44,940 bases of DNA from Actinomycetes bacterium. Its GTDB lineage: Bacteria > Actinomycetota > Actinomycetes > Streptosporangiales > Streptosporangiaceae. Below the pieces are notes generated by a model that was not told where the DNA came from, ran no database searches, and was given only the letters and a program-made list of their open reading frames with translations. The stretch covers positions 1 through 44,940 of the forward strand of contig JAOPYO010000001.1 of assembly GCA_025964575.1 (NCBI GenBank), in the 5' to 3' direction. Shown piece by piece: positions 34,343 to 40,956 of this stretch. How positions within the stretch are numbered: position 1 is the first letter of the stretch; every line of letters begins with the position of its first letter. Made by a program: the position numbers and the translations under genes.

Positions 34343-34707
34343 TCGAAGTGGTCAGCGCCGAGCGCTGCGTGCTCTGCGACGTGTGCATCAAGGTCTGCCC
34401 AACCGACGTCTTCGACCGTGGCCCCGGCGGCCTTCCGGTCATCGCCCGCCAGTCCGACTGTCAGACCTGCTTCATGTGCGAGGTCAACTGCCCGACAGAC
34501 GCGCTTTATGTGGCGCCCTTGACCGGCCCCGCACCCGAGGGATCACCGCACACCGACGAGGCGGCATTGGGGGCCTCGGACGCCTTCGGGCTCTACCGCC
34601 GCTATGTCGGCTGGGGAAACGGGCGCATCCCCGGGGCCCGGCTCGACACCAACCACATCTTCACCGCACGGGTCCGCACCGTGACCGAGAGCCCGCCCGC
34701 TCACTAA
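34339..34707 (+). CDS. 2x[4Fe-4S] ferredoxin (AprB-like), copy 2
   Basis: 122 residues, paralogous to the ferredoxin at 31343 (both have CPTxVFDRGPxGxPV and SDCQTCFMCE). Cluster motifs are CVLCDVCIKVCP and CQTCFMCEVNCP. The tail contains YRRYVGWGNGRIPGAR, conserved with copy 1 and so perhaps the contact with the flavoprotein. GTG start overlaps the flavoprotein stop (GTGA). Last gene of the operon. Confidence 0.87.
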   Translation: MIEVVSAERCVLCDVCIKVCPTDVFDRGPGGLPVIARQSDCQTCFMCEVNCPTDALYVAPLTGPAPEGSPHTDEAALGASDAFGLYRRYVGWGNGRIPGARLDTNHIFTARVRTVTESPPAH

Positions 34708-34751
34708 GGGAGTAGCGGCTCAAGCGACAGCCCGGCCTCCAGGGCATCCAC

Positions 34752-34991
34752 CTAGGACTCCTGCGGGTACGGACGCGCCGATGAGCTCCACGCGCCGACC
34801 ACGTATCCTCCACGCGCTGCCCCTGAAGAAAGACCCTGCGAACGGGCTCGAACCTGGGCGCGGTACCGCTCGGCGAAATCCGGATCATCGAGCAGGCCGA
34901 GGTCGTCGACCAACTCCTCGGCCAGCGCCGCATCGATCACCGCCATCTCCGTATCCGTGAGAGGGACGTAGTCGGTCACGTCAATCACCAT
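34752..34991 (-). CDS. Small hypothetical protein (79 aa)
   Basis: Begins MVIDVTDYVPLTDTEMAVID and is acidic with a predicted helical middle (AALAEELVDDLGLLDDPDFA); the tail is Ser/Gly-rich. AAGGA abuts the ATG at 34991, and GTG 34988 is an alternative start. Codon use fits the genome. No family recognised. It is convergent with the ferredoxin gene, with a 44-base gap. Confidence 0.45.
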   Translation of the reverse strand: MVIDVTDYVPLTDTEMAVIDAALAEELVDDLGLLDDPDFAERYRAQVRARSQGLSSGAARGGYVVGAWSSSARPYPQES

Positions 34992-35077
34992 TCCTTGTCG
35001 CTGTGCGGTCCGCCGGGGCAGGCCGAGCCGACCCGTGCCGCCGCCTCCCCGCAGGCGGTCAGACCCCATAACCGGCG

Positions 35078-35160
35078 GTGACCCCGAAGCGCTCGACCCA
35101 GGTGTGCTCGTCCTGCGGTACAGCCTGGCAGGTGAGCTGGCCGCGCTCGGGGCTGTGTGG
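35078..35160 (+). pseudogene. Possible TnpB (IS200/IS605 OrfB) zinc-finger scrap
   Basis: The frame VTPKRSTQVCSSCGTAW resembles the C-terminal zinc-finger start of TnpB proteins (N/P-x-x-x-T/S-Q/R-x-C-S-x-C-G). Only this piece is visible; the second CxxC pair and the rest of the gene are not. Together with the AT-rich patch that follows it suggests an old insertion. Confidence 0.3.
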
Positions 35161-35261
35161 TGATCTCGGTCGACTACCGGTGGCGCTGGCACATCAGGTG
35201 CTCGGGGGCACGCACGTTCCGCATGTCCCGGCGCCGACCCGTGCCGATCACAACCCGATAA

Positions 35262-35345
35262 CGGCAATAAAAGATCTACTTTACGACTTACATAAAGATC
35301 TACCTTTATGTCCGCGTAATTTTGGCATTTTACTATTTCCATGCA
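35262..35345 (+). repeat. AT-rich patch with duplicated TAAAGATCTAC motif
   Basis: TAAAAGATCTACTTTA (35268-35283) and TAAAGATCTACCTTTA (35293-35308) are near-copies 25 bases apart, each an imperfect palindrome with TAAA/TTTA arms. The stretch continues into TAATTTTGGCATTTTACTATTTCC and is strikingly AT-rich for this genome. The region 34992-35681 holds no confident gene. The patch may be a promoter/operator, a foreign fragment or an element end. Confidence 0.5.
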
Positions 35346-35681
35346 TATACTCGGTCAGGAAGAGACCAAAGCACCCACATAAGTGCTGAAATCGCAAAGC
35401 CGTCGCCCCCTGTGTCTCAAGCGGGGGTGCTCGCCCTGCTGACGCGCTCCCGGGCCACCCAAGCGCCCCGGATCAGAACAACCACGTCAGCGGGCTGCCG
35501 ATCTCATAGATCAGGGCCACCGAGTCCTGTCCGAGGCTGCACACACGCCTTTCTCCGGGATGTCAGGCACGCGGATTGGACACCCGCTCTCCGACGGCCA
35601 CCCCTGCCCTGACGGGGGCGCTCCTGTCTTACCAACCCAAGCGCGGAGTCGTTGCGTCATGTCCACCAGAGATAGGAAATC

Positions 35682-36278
35682 ATGAAGCAGCGAACGACCA
35701 AGCTCATCCTGGCTGGTATGACGACCCTCAGCGTCGGCATCGGAGCCGCGAGTGCCATCTCAGCTCTCCCCCCGAACCACCCCGAGGTCTCCCTCAACAA
35801 TGTGACCAAGGCCGCCGCGGTGACCGACCTGAATGCTCAGGAACCGGCCGCCGCAAAGCTGAAGACCACCCAGGCGAAGGCCGCCCAGCCGCAGGTCCTG
35901 CTGAAGAACCAGACCCTAGGCTCCTACTACTGGGACACCGGCAGCTCCGGCAACGGAGACACTGGAGCGCCCGCCTCCGGCCTGCCCATGCAGGAAGGCT
36001 GCTTCGCCAGTCCGAGCTGGCCCATGGGCACCAGGGGTTACGTCGAGTACAACGGCAAGCGAGCCGACTTCTTCATCTGTGACCGCGGCCCCGGTACTCC
36101 GTCCCAGAACGGCGTCATGCTCGACATCGACGGGATCACCTACGCCAAGCTCACCGGCGGCAAGTGGGCCAACCCCAACGTGGTCGGCGGAACCGGCCAG
36201 TCCGGGCACGTCCCGGTCACCTACTACGTGACCCACTGGGGCGACGGGCCCGGCAAGGGTGCCCCGCAGGCTCTCTGA
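35682..36278 (+). CDS. Secreted RlpA-like double-psi beta-barrel protein
   Basis: 198 residues. Signal peptide (KQRTTKLILAGMTTLSVGIG, cleavage probably after ASA), an alanine/lysine-rich linker, and then a double-psi beta-barrel domain from about residue 95. The domain includes WPMGTRGYVEY, the hallmark DRGP (FFICDRGPGTPS) and MLDIDGITYAKL. The family binds or processes peptidoglycan; here only the barrel is present, without a SPOR domain. The Asp of DRGP is retained. AGGAAATC precedes the ATG. It is separated from modA (convergent) by a stem-loop. Confidence 0.75.
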   Translation: MKQRTTKLILAGMTTLSVGIGAASAISALPPNHPEVSLNNVTKAAAVTDLNAQEPAAAKLKTTQAKAAQPQVLLKNQTLGSYYWDTGSSGNGDTGAPASGLPMQEGCFASPSWPMGTRGYVEYNGKRADFFICDRGPGTPSQNGVMLDIDGITYAKLTGGKWANPNVVGGTGQSGHVPVTYYVTHWGDGPGKGAPQAL

Positions 36279-36370
36279 CTCCATCGAGTTTTGGTTCGGG
36301 AGTTGGAGCACGCCGACGAGTATCCGGAGAAGCTCGTCGAGCAGATGAAGGATCTGGTTTCGGTGGCTTT

Positions 36371-36400
36371 GGCCCCGGCCCAGATCTGCTGGCCGGGGCC
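36371..36400. terminator. Bidirectional terminator between convergent genes
   Basis: GGCCCCGGCC (36371-36380) and GGCCGGGGCC (36391-36400) pair perfectly around a 10-base spacer that itself contains the palindrome CAGATCTG. It lies between the RlpA-like gene (stop 36278, plus) and modA (stop 36466, minus), as expected for a shared terminator. Confidence 0.6.
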
Positions 36401-36465
36401 GCGCTGTGCGCGGCCTCGCCCTGCTGATGTCACCGACGTTCTCATAGCGGGCAAGGCACGGGGGA

Positions 36466-37266
36466 TCAGGGGGATTCGAATCCGGCCTTGGTCAGCACGT
36501 CTTTGCCCTGAGCCGACAGGACCAAGGTCACGAACTGTTGGGCCGGCTCCGGCGCGGGTGCCTTGGACAAGACCGCGATCGGGTAGTCGTTGATCGCCTT
36601 GTCGGCCTCGGGGAAGGCGATGCCCTTCACCTTGCTCCCGGCGGCCAGCACGTCGGTCTGGTACACCAGAGCGGCGTCGACCTCACCGAGCTCGACCTTG
36701 GTCAAGGTGGCCTTGACGTCCTGCTCGTAGGTGACCGGGGTGACCTTCAGCCCGGCCGCATTCAGCGCTTTGACCGCTGCCGCGCCGCACGGCACCTGGG
36801 CCGCGCACAAGGCGACCTTGACCTTGCGGTTGGCCAGGTCCTTGAGCCCCTGCACCTTCGCCGGGTTGCCGGCGGGGACGGCGATCTGGAGCTTGTTGCG
36901 CACGAAGGTCACCGGGCCGCTGGCCAGCGAGGCGTCGGTGACGGTCTTCATCGTCGCGGGACTGGCCGCGGCGAACACATCAGCGGGCGCGCCCTGGACG
37001 ATCTGCTGAGCCAGCGTGGCACTGGAGCCGAAGTTGAACTTCACGCTCACCCCGGGATGAGCGGTCTCGAAGGTCTTGCCGAGCTCGGTGAAGGAGCCGG
37101 TCAGCGACGCGGCGGCGAACACCGTCACTGTCTTGGCCCCACCACTGGAAGAGGCCGAGGAGGCAGAGGCGGTCGGCTTGCTGGAGCCGCAACCGGACAG
37201 GCCGGCCGCCAGAACGAGTGCGACGGAGACCGTGACGGCCCACCGAGAAAGACGCCTGAACAACAA
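36466..37266 (-). CDS. modA: Molybdate ABC transporter substrate-binding lipoprotein
   Basis: 266 residues. Lipobox LSGC near residue 26, then a Ser-rich linker. ModA features are VTVFAAASLTGSFTELGKTF, FNFGSSATLAQQI, GAPADVFAAAS, VPAGNPAK and LGEVDAALVYQTDV. It binds molybdate outside the cell. There is no ATG; TTG at 37266 or 37263 follows AAGGAG by three or six bases. The stop of the upstream molbindin-like gene (TAA at 37276-37274) overlaps this ribosome site. No modB or modC follows: downstream is a convergent gene. The permease and ATPase must lie elsewhere or be lost. Confidence 0.9.
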   Translation of the reverse strand: MLFRRLSRWAVTVSVALVLAAGLSGCGSSKPTASASSASSSGGAKTVTVFAAASLTGSFTELGKTFETAHPGVSVKFNFGSSATLAQQIVQGAPADVFAAASPATMKTVTDASLASGPVTFVRNKLQIAVPAGNPAKVQGLKDLANRKVKVALCAAQVPCGAAAVKALNAAGLKVTPVTYEQDVKATLTKVELGEVDAALVYQTDVLAAGSKVKGIAFPEADKAINDYPIAVLSKAPAPEPAQQFVTLVLSAQGKDVLTKAGFESP

Positions 37267-37273
37267 GGACTCC

Positions 37274-37440
37274 TTACTGACTCACAGCGGGACTGCGGTC
37301 GGTGATTTCCACGACGACATTGGTGGACTTGATGACGGCGACCGCCACCACCCCGCGTCCAGGCCGAACTCGTCGGCGGCTTCCCGGCTCATCAGCGACA
37401 CCACCCGGTACGGCCCGGCGGTGATCTCGATCTGGGCCAT
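37274..37440 (-). pseudogene. TOBE/Mop molbindin-like gene with one-base frameshift
   Basis: The frame starts MAQIEITAGPYRVVSLMSRE and reaches EFGLDAG, a typical TOBE molybdopterin/molybdate-binding domain. At a GGGG run near 37352 one base is missing. Restoring it gives VVAVAVIKSTNVVVEI and a stop at 37274, immediately before modA. Unrepaired, the frame ends in unrelated residues at 37282. Start ATG 37440 has AGGGTGAG upstream. Possible homopolymer sequencing error. The intact gene would be a 55-residue molybdate sensor or store co-transcribed with modA. Confidence 0.7.
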
Positions 37441-37635
37441 ACTCACCCTACTCCCGCATAATCTAGGCAACAATCTCGATTCATGGGGCATATGCCAGTT
37501 AGATAGGCGATGTAGGCCAGCATCTGAGCACCCGAGACCCCCCGGATATCGTTGCGTCAACGCGGCCGTGTCCTGCCGCCCTCATCGTCGCCGCCACCGC
37601 GGTGATCTCCCCCTAGGCCACGGCCGGCACCCGCC

Positions 37636-37900
37636 GTGCGCGCGCTTGGCGGCGCACTGGTCCTCGCCGCGGTGACCGCGATGACGACTACGGGCGCGGC
37701 CGCGGCACTGCCGCCGCATCCGACCACCGCTCACCGCTCACCGCGTCAAGGGCACGGATCATGCGGCTCTGCCGGAGGTGATGCGGCGACTGACCACACG
37801 CGATGGTGCGCCGGGATATTGACCAGATTGTTGAGTCCCACACGCAGCACCGGGCCCGGTCGCACGGGACCAAACGCTGCTGTTCAGCGCCCACATGACC
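37636..37900 (+). pseudogene. Serine-hydrolase (D-Ala-D-Ala carboxypeptidase type) relic, weak
   Basis: GTG 37636 opens a signal-peptide-like start (VRALGGALVLAAVTAMTTTG, then AAAALPPHP). In another frame about 37757-37815 reads HAALPEVMRRLTTRDGAPG, resembling the start of secreted beta-lactamase-fold hydrolases in actinomycetes. The frame is broken and no catalytic SxxK follows. The remaining intergenic sequence 37441-37947 holds nothing else I recognise. Confidence 0.35.
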
Positions 37901-37947
37901 GTTCGTCCTGCGGCACCCCCGGTGCGGAACTCGCCGCACGCACAGGC

Positions 37948-38931
37948 TCAGGGGCGTACCGGGCCCTGACCGGCGCCGGTGCGCTCGATGGCGGCCGCGA
38001 TCTCGTCGAGGTCGTCCTGGGTGAGTTGCAGGGACGCGGCGGGCAGCCAGCCGTCGACCTGGCCGGGGTTACGGGCGCCGACGATCGCTCCAGTCACGCC
38101 CGGCCAGGCAAGCGTCCAGGCCACGGCCACTGCCGCCTGGGTCACGCCGTGCCGGTCGGCGATGGGGCGCAGAGCGTCGGCGAGGGCGAGGTTCCGGTCG
38201 AGGTTGGTGGTGAAGTCGGGGGAACGCCGCCGCCAGTCGTCCTCTGGCAGGGACTCGACCCGCTCACGGGAGAACTTGCCGGTCAGCAGGCCGGAGTGCA
38301 TCGGGGAGTAGACGATCACTCCGGTACCGTTGCGGGCGCACCAGGCGATCTCATCGGCCTGAGTCCGATTGATCATCGAGAGCGGCGGCTGCAGCGAGTC
38401 GACATGGCCGACTTTCTCTGCCTTCTCCAGTTGCGAGACGCTGTGGTTGGACAGCCCGATGGCCCGGACCTTGCCCTCGTTCTTCAGTTCCACCATCGTC
38501 TGCCAGTACTCCTCGACCGGCGTTCCGTCCTTGGGCGGCCAGTGGACCTGGTAGAGATCGATACGCTCCACGTCCAGGCGCCGCAGTGATGCCTCGATCT
38601 CGCGGCGGATGGTGTCTGGCCGGGCGATCTGGGACACATTCCAGGCGTCATCCCAGATCATGCCGCACTTGGTGAAGATGTAGGGACGCTCGGAGGCACC
38701 CTTGAGAGACTCGGCAATGACCTCCTCCGAATGCCCGAGGCCGTACACCGCGGCGGTGTCGATCCAGTTGACGCCCTGATCGAGGGCGTGGCGTATCGCG
38801 GCGATCGAGTCCTGGTCGTCCTGGCTGCCCCAGCCGTAGACCCAGGACCCGCCGCCGAGCGCCCAGGCCCCGAAGCCCACGCGCGTTATCTCCATGTCTG
38901 TAGTGCCCAGCCGGGCAGTGGGCAGAGCCAT
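37948..38931 (-). CDS. Aldo/keto reductase
   Basis: 327 residues. NADPH-dependent oxidoreductase TIM barrel. Tetrad residues visible: Asp and Tyr in IDTAAVYGLGHSEE, Lys in IFTKCGM, His in DLYQVHWPP. The cofactor region is VVGARNPGQVDGWL-like near the C-terminus (IVGARNPGQ). AGGGGGAAGC precedes the ATG. The substrate is not predictable. Stands alone. Confidence 0.9.
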   Translation of the reverse strand: MALPTARLGTTDMEITRVGFGAWALGGGSWVYGWGSQDDQDSIAAIRHALDQGVNWIDTAAVYGLGHSEEVIAESLKGASERPYIFTKCGMIWDDAWNVSQIARPDTIRREIEASLRRLDVERIDLYQVHWPPKDGTPVEEYWQTMVELKNEGKVRAIGLSNHSVSQLEKAEKVGHVDSLQPPLSMINRTQADEIAWCARNGTGVIVYSPMHSGLLTGKFSRERVESLPEDDWRRRSPDFTTNLDRNLALADALRPIADRHGVTQAAVAVAWTLAWPGVTGAIVGARNPGQVDGWLPAASLQLTQDDLDEIAAAIERTGAGQGPVRP

Positions 38932-38999
38932 GCTTCCCCCTGAGATCGTTACGCTGTCATCGAGAGATTCCTCGAGGTCGTTGTCAGCCCTACCCGCAA

Positions 39000-39257
39000 T
39001 CAGCCCATCTCCTCGAGCTTCTTGCCCGCCGTCTCATGAAGGAATTTCACGTCGCAGGCCGACATGATCTTGGCCTGTACGGTGAGGGACTGGGGCCAAG
39101 CGGTTGCAGCGCCACATCTCGGAATGCGTAGGCAGCTTTTGATCGCTGCGTCCGTGACCGGGTCGGTCCTGTCGAGCAGAAGCCATGAGCGCGGTGACCG
39201 CCTGCATCGGTTGGCGATCTTCTTCCGTTCGACACCCGCCGTCTCCCTGCCCCCCAT
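39000..39257 (-). CDS. Doubtful small ORF (85 aa)
   Basis: The frame ends KIMSACDVKFLHETAGKKLEEMG, read in two parts (KIMSACDVKFL, HETAGKKLEEMG), which looks protein-like. The first half is Arg-rich and unlike a gene start. No ribosome site stands out. Possibly the 3' remnant of a lost gene. Confidence 0.2.
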   Translation of the reverse strand: MGGRETAGVERKKIANRCRRSPRSWLLLDRTDPVTDAAIKSCLRIPRCGAATAWPQSLTVQAKIMSACDVKFLHETAGKKLEEMG

Positions 39258-39262
39258 ACGCT
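39257..39262 (+). promoter_or_regulatory. Putative -10 box, leaderless start of repeat protein
   Basis: TACGCT ends six bases before GTG 39269 and no Shine-Dalgarno is present, supporting this start. Confidence 0.35.
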
Positions 39263-39268
39263 CCTGGT

Positions 39269-39853
39269 GTGCAGATCGTGGCGGTAGGACCAGAGCCAGT
39301 CGGTCTGATCGCCATCGGCTCCAACGCCACCGGGATCCTCGCCGTCGGCCAGCTGGCCACCGGCGTGGTGGCCGTCGGGCAGTTGGCCACGGGCGTGGTG
39401 GCCGTCGGGCAGCTGGCCCGGGGCGGGATCGTGGTGGGCCAGCTGGCGCTGGGCCTGGTGTCCATTGGCCAGGTCTCGGTCGGCGTGTGCTGGTCGGCCG
39501 GCCTGGTCGGGATCGGTGCCACTTCTGGTCCGGGCCTCATCCTGGGCCTGTTCGGGAGGCTGTCCCTACTACGGCTCATCGGCCGGGCCGGCGGGCTACT
39601 GCAGGTCGCCGGCAGGGGTGTCTCCGACGGTGAGGATCTCGAAGACGAACCCGGCCGCGCCGCTGAACTGGCGGAAGCCGGCGGCGCGGGCGGGCCGGTG
39701 AATGCTCCGGCCCTCAAGCCGTGGCGCGTGGCAGTCAGGGTAGCCGTAACGGTCGCCCTCGCCGCGGTGTGGTGGTTCGGGGCTGGGGCATCGCTGATGG
39801 ACGCCCTGACCCAATCCGGGGGCATCCCGATCGATGCTCCGCAGGAGCGCTGA
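39269..39853 (+). CDS. Decapeptide-repeat membrane protein, unknown function
   Basis: 194 residues. Residues about 5-75 consist of seven ten-residue repeats of the form V/I-G-x4-G-hydrophobic-hydrophobic-A, for example VGQLATGVVA twice in a row, then VGQLARGGIV, VGQLALGLVS and IGQVSVGVCW. The regular G spacing suggests a beta-solenoid or a glycine-zipper membrane sheet. An acidic linker (SDGEDLEDEPGRAAELAEAG) follows. One hydrophobic helix near the C-terminus (VAVRVAVTVALAAVWWF) could be a membrane anchor. No signal peptide. No family recognised. Confidence 0.65.
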   Translation: MQIVAVGPEPVGLIAIGSNATGILAVGQLATGVVAVGQLATGVVAVGQLARGGIVVGQLALGLVSIGQVSVGVCWSAGLVGIGATSGPGLILGLFGRLSLLRLIGRAGGLLQVAGRGVSDGEDLEDEPGRAAELAEAGGAGGPVNAPALKPWRVAVRVAVTVALAAVWWFGAGASLMDALTQSGGIPIDAPQER

Positions 39854-39992
39854 CCGCACCCGGGAAAGTCTGGTTGATCACCACCATCGTGACCAGCGTC
39901 GCGTCACTGACGTCCGGGTCGTACTTCGCCGGGTCCGTCGGCGGCGCGCCCATCTATGTGATCAGTTTCGTTTCCAGCTCGGGGATCCGGGT

Positions 39993-40023
39993 TTGACCTT
40001 CACACTAATGTGAACCCTTGATG
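39993..40023 (+). promoter_or_regulatory. MerR-type promoter (long spacer with palindrome)
   Basis: TTGACC (-35), then a 19-base spacer beginning with the palindrome TTCACACTAATGTGAA (39999-40014), then TTGATG (-10). A 19-base spacer filled by a dyad is the hallmark of MerR-family controlled promoters. An ATG at 40033 follows, but its frame (MTHETPSSEGTVPGLTSG) ends after 28 codons, so the controlled gene seems lost. Confidence 0.5.
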
Positions 40024-40171
40024 ATCTCGTCATGACGCACGAGACACCGTCCTCGGAAGGGACCGTCCCGGGACTGACGTCAGGTTGTCGGAGCCGAGCT
40101 CGCCGGCACTCTCCATGAGCAGTTTGCCGCAACAGGTTCATTTTTTTCGCATATCAACGACAGGAACTTTC

Positions 40172-40440
40172 GTGAATAACGCGCTGGCCACGACGGTCCG
40201 ACGATAGTTCGTATCCCAGCGGCTCTTGGCGTGCTCTCAATGGCACAATTCCTCATGGCTCTCGACTACTCAATCATCTACGTTGCATTGCCCAGCCTTG
40301 CCCGCAATCTGTACCTTGACCCGTCCGTTGCCCAGTGGGTGATCAGTGCTTATGCAGTCCTCTTCGCCGGATTCCTGATGGTTGAGGGACGCCTCCCAGT
40401 GCCGGACAGACGGCTGTACGGGTTGCTTGTCTTTTCTGTC
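40172..40440 (+). pseudogene. MFS (DHA2-type) transporter N-terminal relic
   Basis: From about 40210 the translation reads IPAALGVLSMAQFLMALDYS, then VALPSLARNLYLDP and WVISAYAVLFAGFLMV, typical of the first two helices of DHA2 exporters. The likely original start at GTG 40172 (VNNALATTVRR) is cut off by TAG at 40205 in another frame. After GRL the homology collapses and the frame runs into the PH-domain gene. Only about 75 of some 480 residues remain. Confidence 0.65.
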
Positions 40441-40452
40441 AGGATCGACGAC

Positions 40453-40956
40453 GTGCAACAGACCACGGATGAGGCTCCTCGGCTCCGGCCACCCCGGTAC
40501 GAGGTCAGCCGGATGGCGATTCGGTACTGGGCGGTGCGCGCGCTGGCGGGATGGGTGATGCTCGCCGTCGTCCAGGTCATCTGGATGGTGAACGATGTCC
40601 ACGCGTCGTGGCACGTCGTCGTGCTCGTGGTGACCGCGGTGGCCGGTGCCGGGCATGTGATCGTGATGCCGCGATGGCGGTTCCGGGTCCATCGCTGGGA
40701 GTCCACCCCCGAGGCGGTGTACACGCAGTCGGGGTGGTTCGATCAGGAGCAGCGGATCGCGCCGATCTCGCGGATTCAGACCGTCGACAGTGAGCGGGGG
40801 CCGTTCGAGCAGCTCTTCGGGCTGGCGAACGTGACCGTGACCACCGCCTCCGCCGCGGGTCCTCTGAAGATCCACGGACTAGACCGCGAGACGGCCGAGC
40901 GCCTCGTGGACGAACTCACCGCCGGCGCTCAGGCGGACCGGGGCGACGCGACGTGA
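40453..40956 (+). CDS. bPH2 (DUF304) domain membrane protein, YdbS-like
   Basis: 167 residues from GTG 40453. Two hydrophobic segments (VRALAGWVMLAVVQVIWMV, then VVVLVVTAVAGAGHVIVM) precede a bacterial PH domain (YTQSGWFDQEQRIAPISRIQ, LFGLANVTVTTAS). The frame continues upstream without a stop into the MFS relic, so automated calls may start too early. Overlaps the next gene by GTGA. YdbS/YdbT-type pairs occur together in many bacteria; in Bacillus they relate to antimicrobial tolerance. Function here unknown. Confidence 0.8.
   Translation: MQQTTDEAPRLRPPRYEVSRMAIRYWAVRALAGWVMLAVVQVIWMVNDVHASWHVVVLVVTAVAGAGHVIVMPRWRFRVHRWESTPEAVYTQSGWFDQEQRIAPISRIQTVDSERGPFEQLFGLANVTVTTASAAGPLKIHGLDRETAERLVDELTAGAQADRGDAT

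Noticed and set aside
39735-39953. Minus-strand frame starting MGAPPTDPAKYDPDVSDATL
   Set aside because: The first 30 residues look protein-like, but the frame then becomes Arg/Pro-rich opposite the repeat protein and no family is recognised; at most a relic of a gene once served by the nearby MerR-type promoter.
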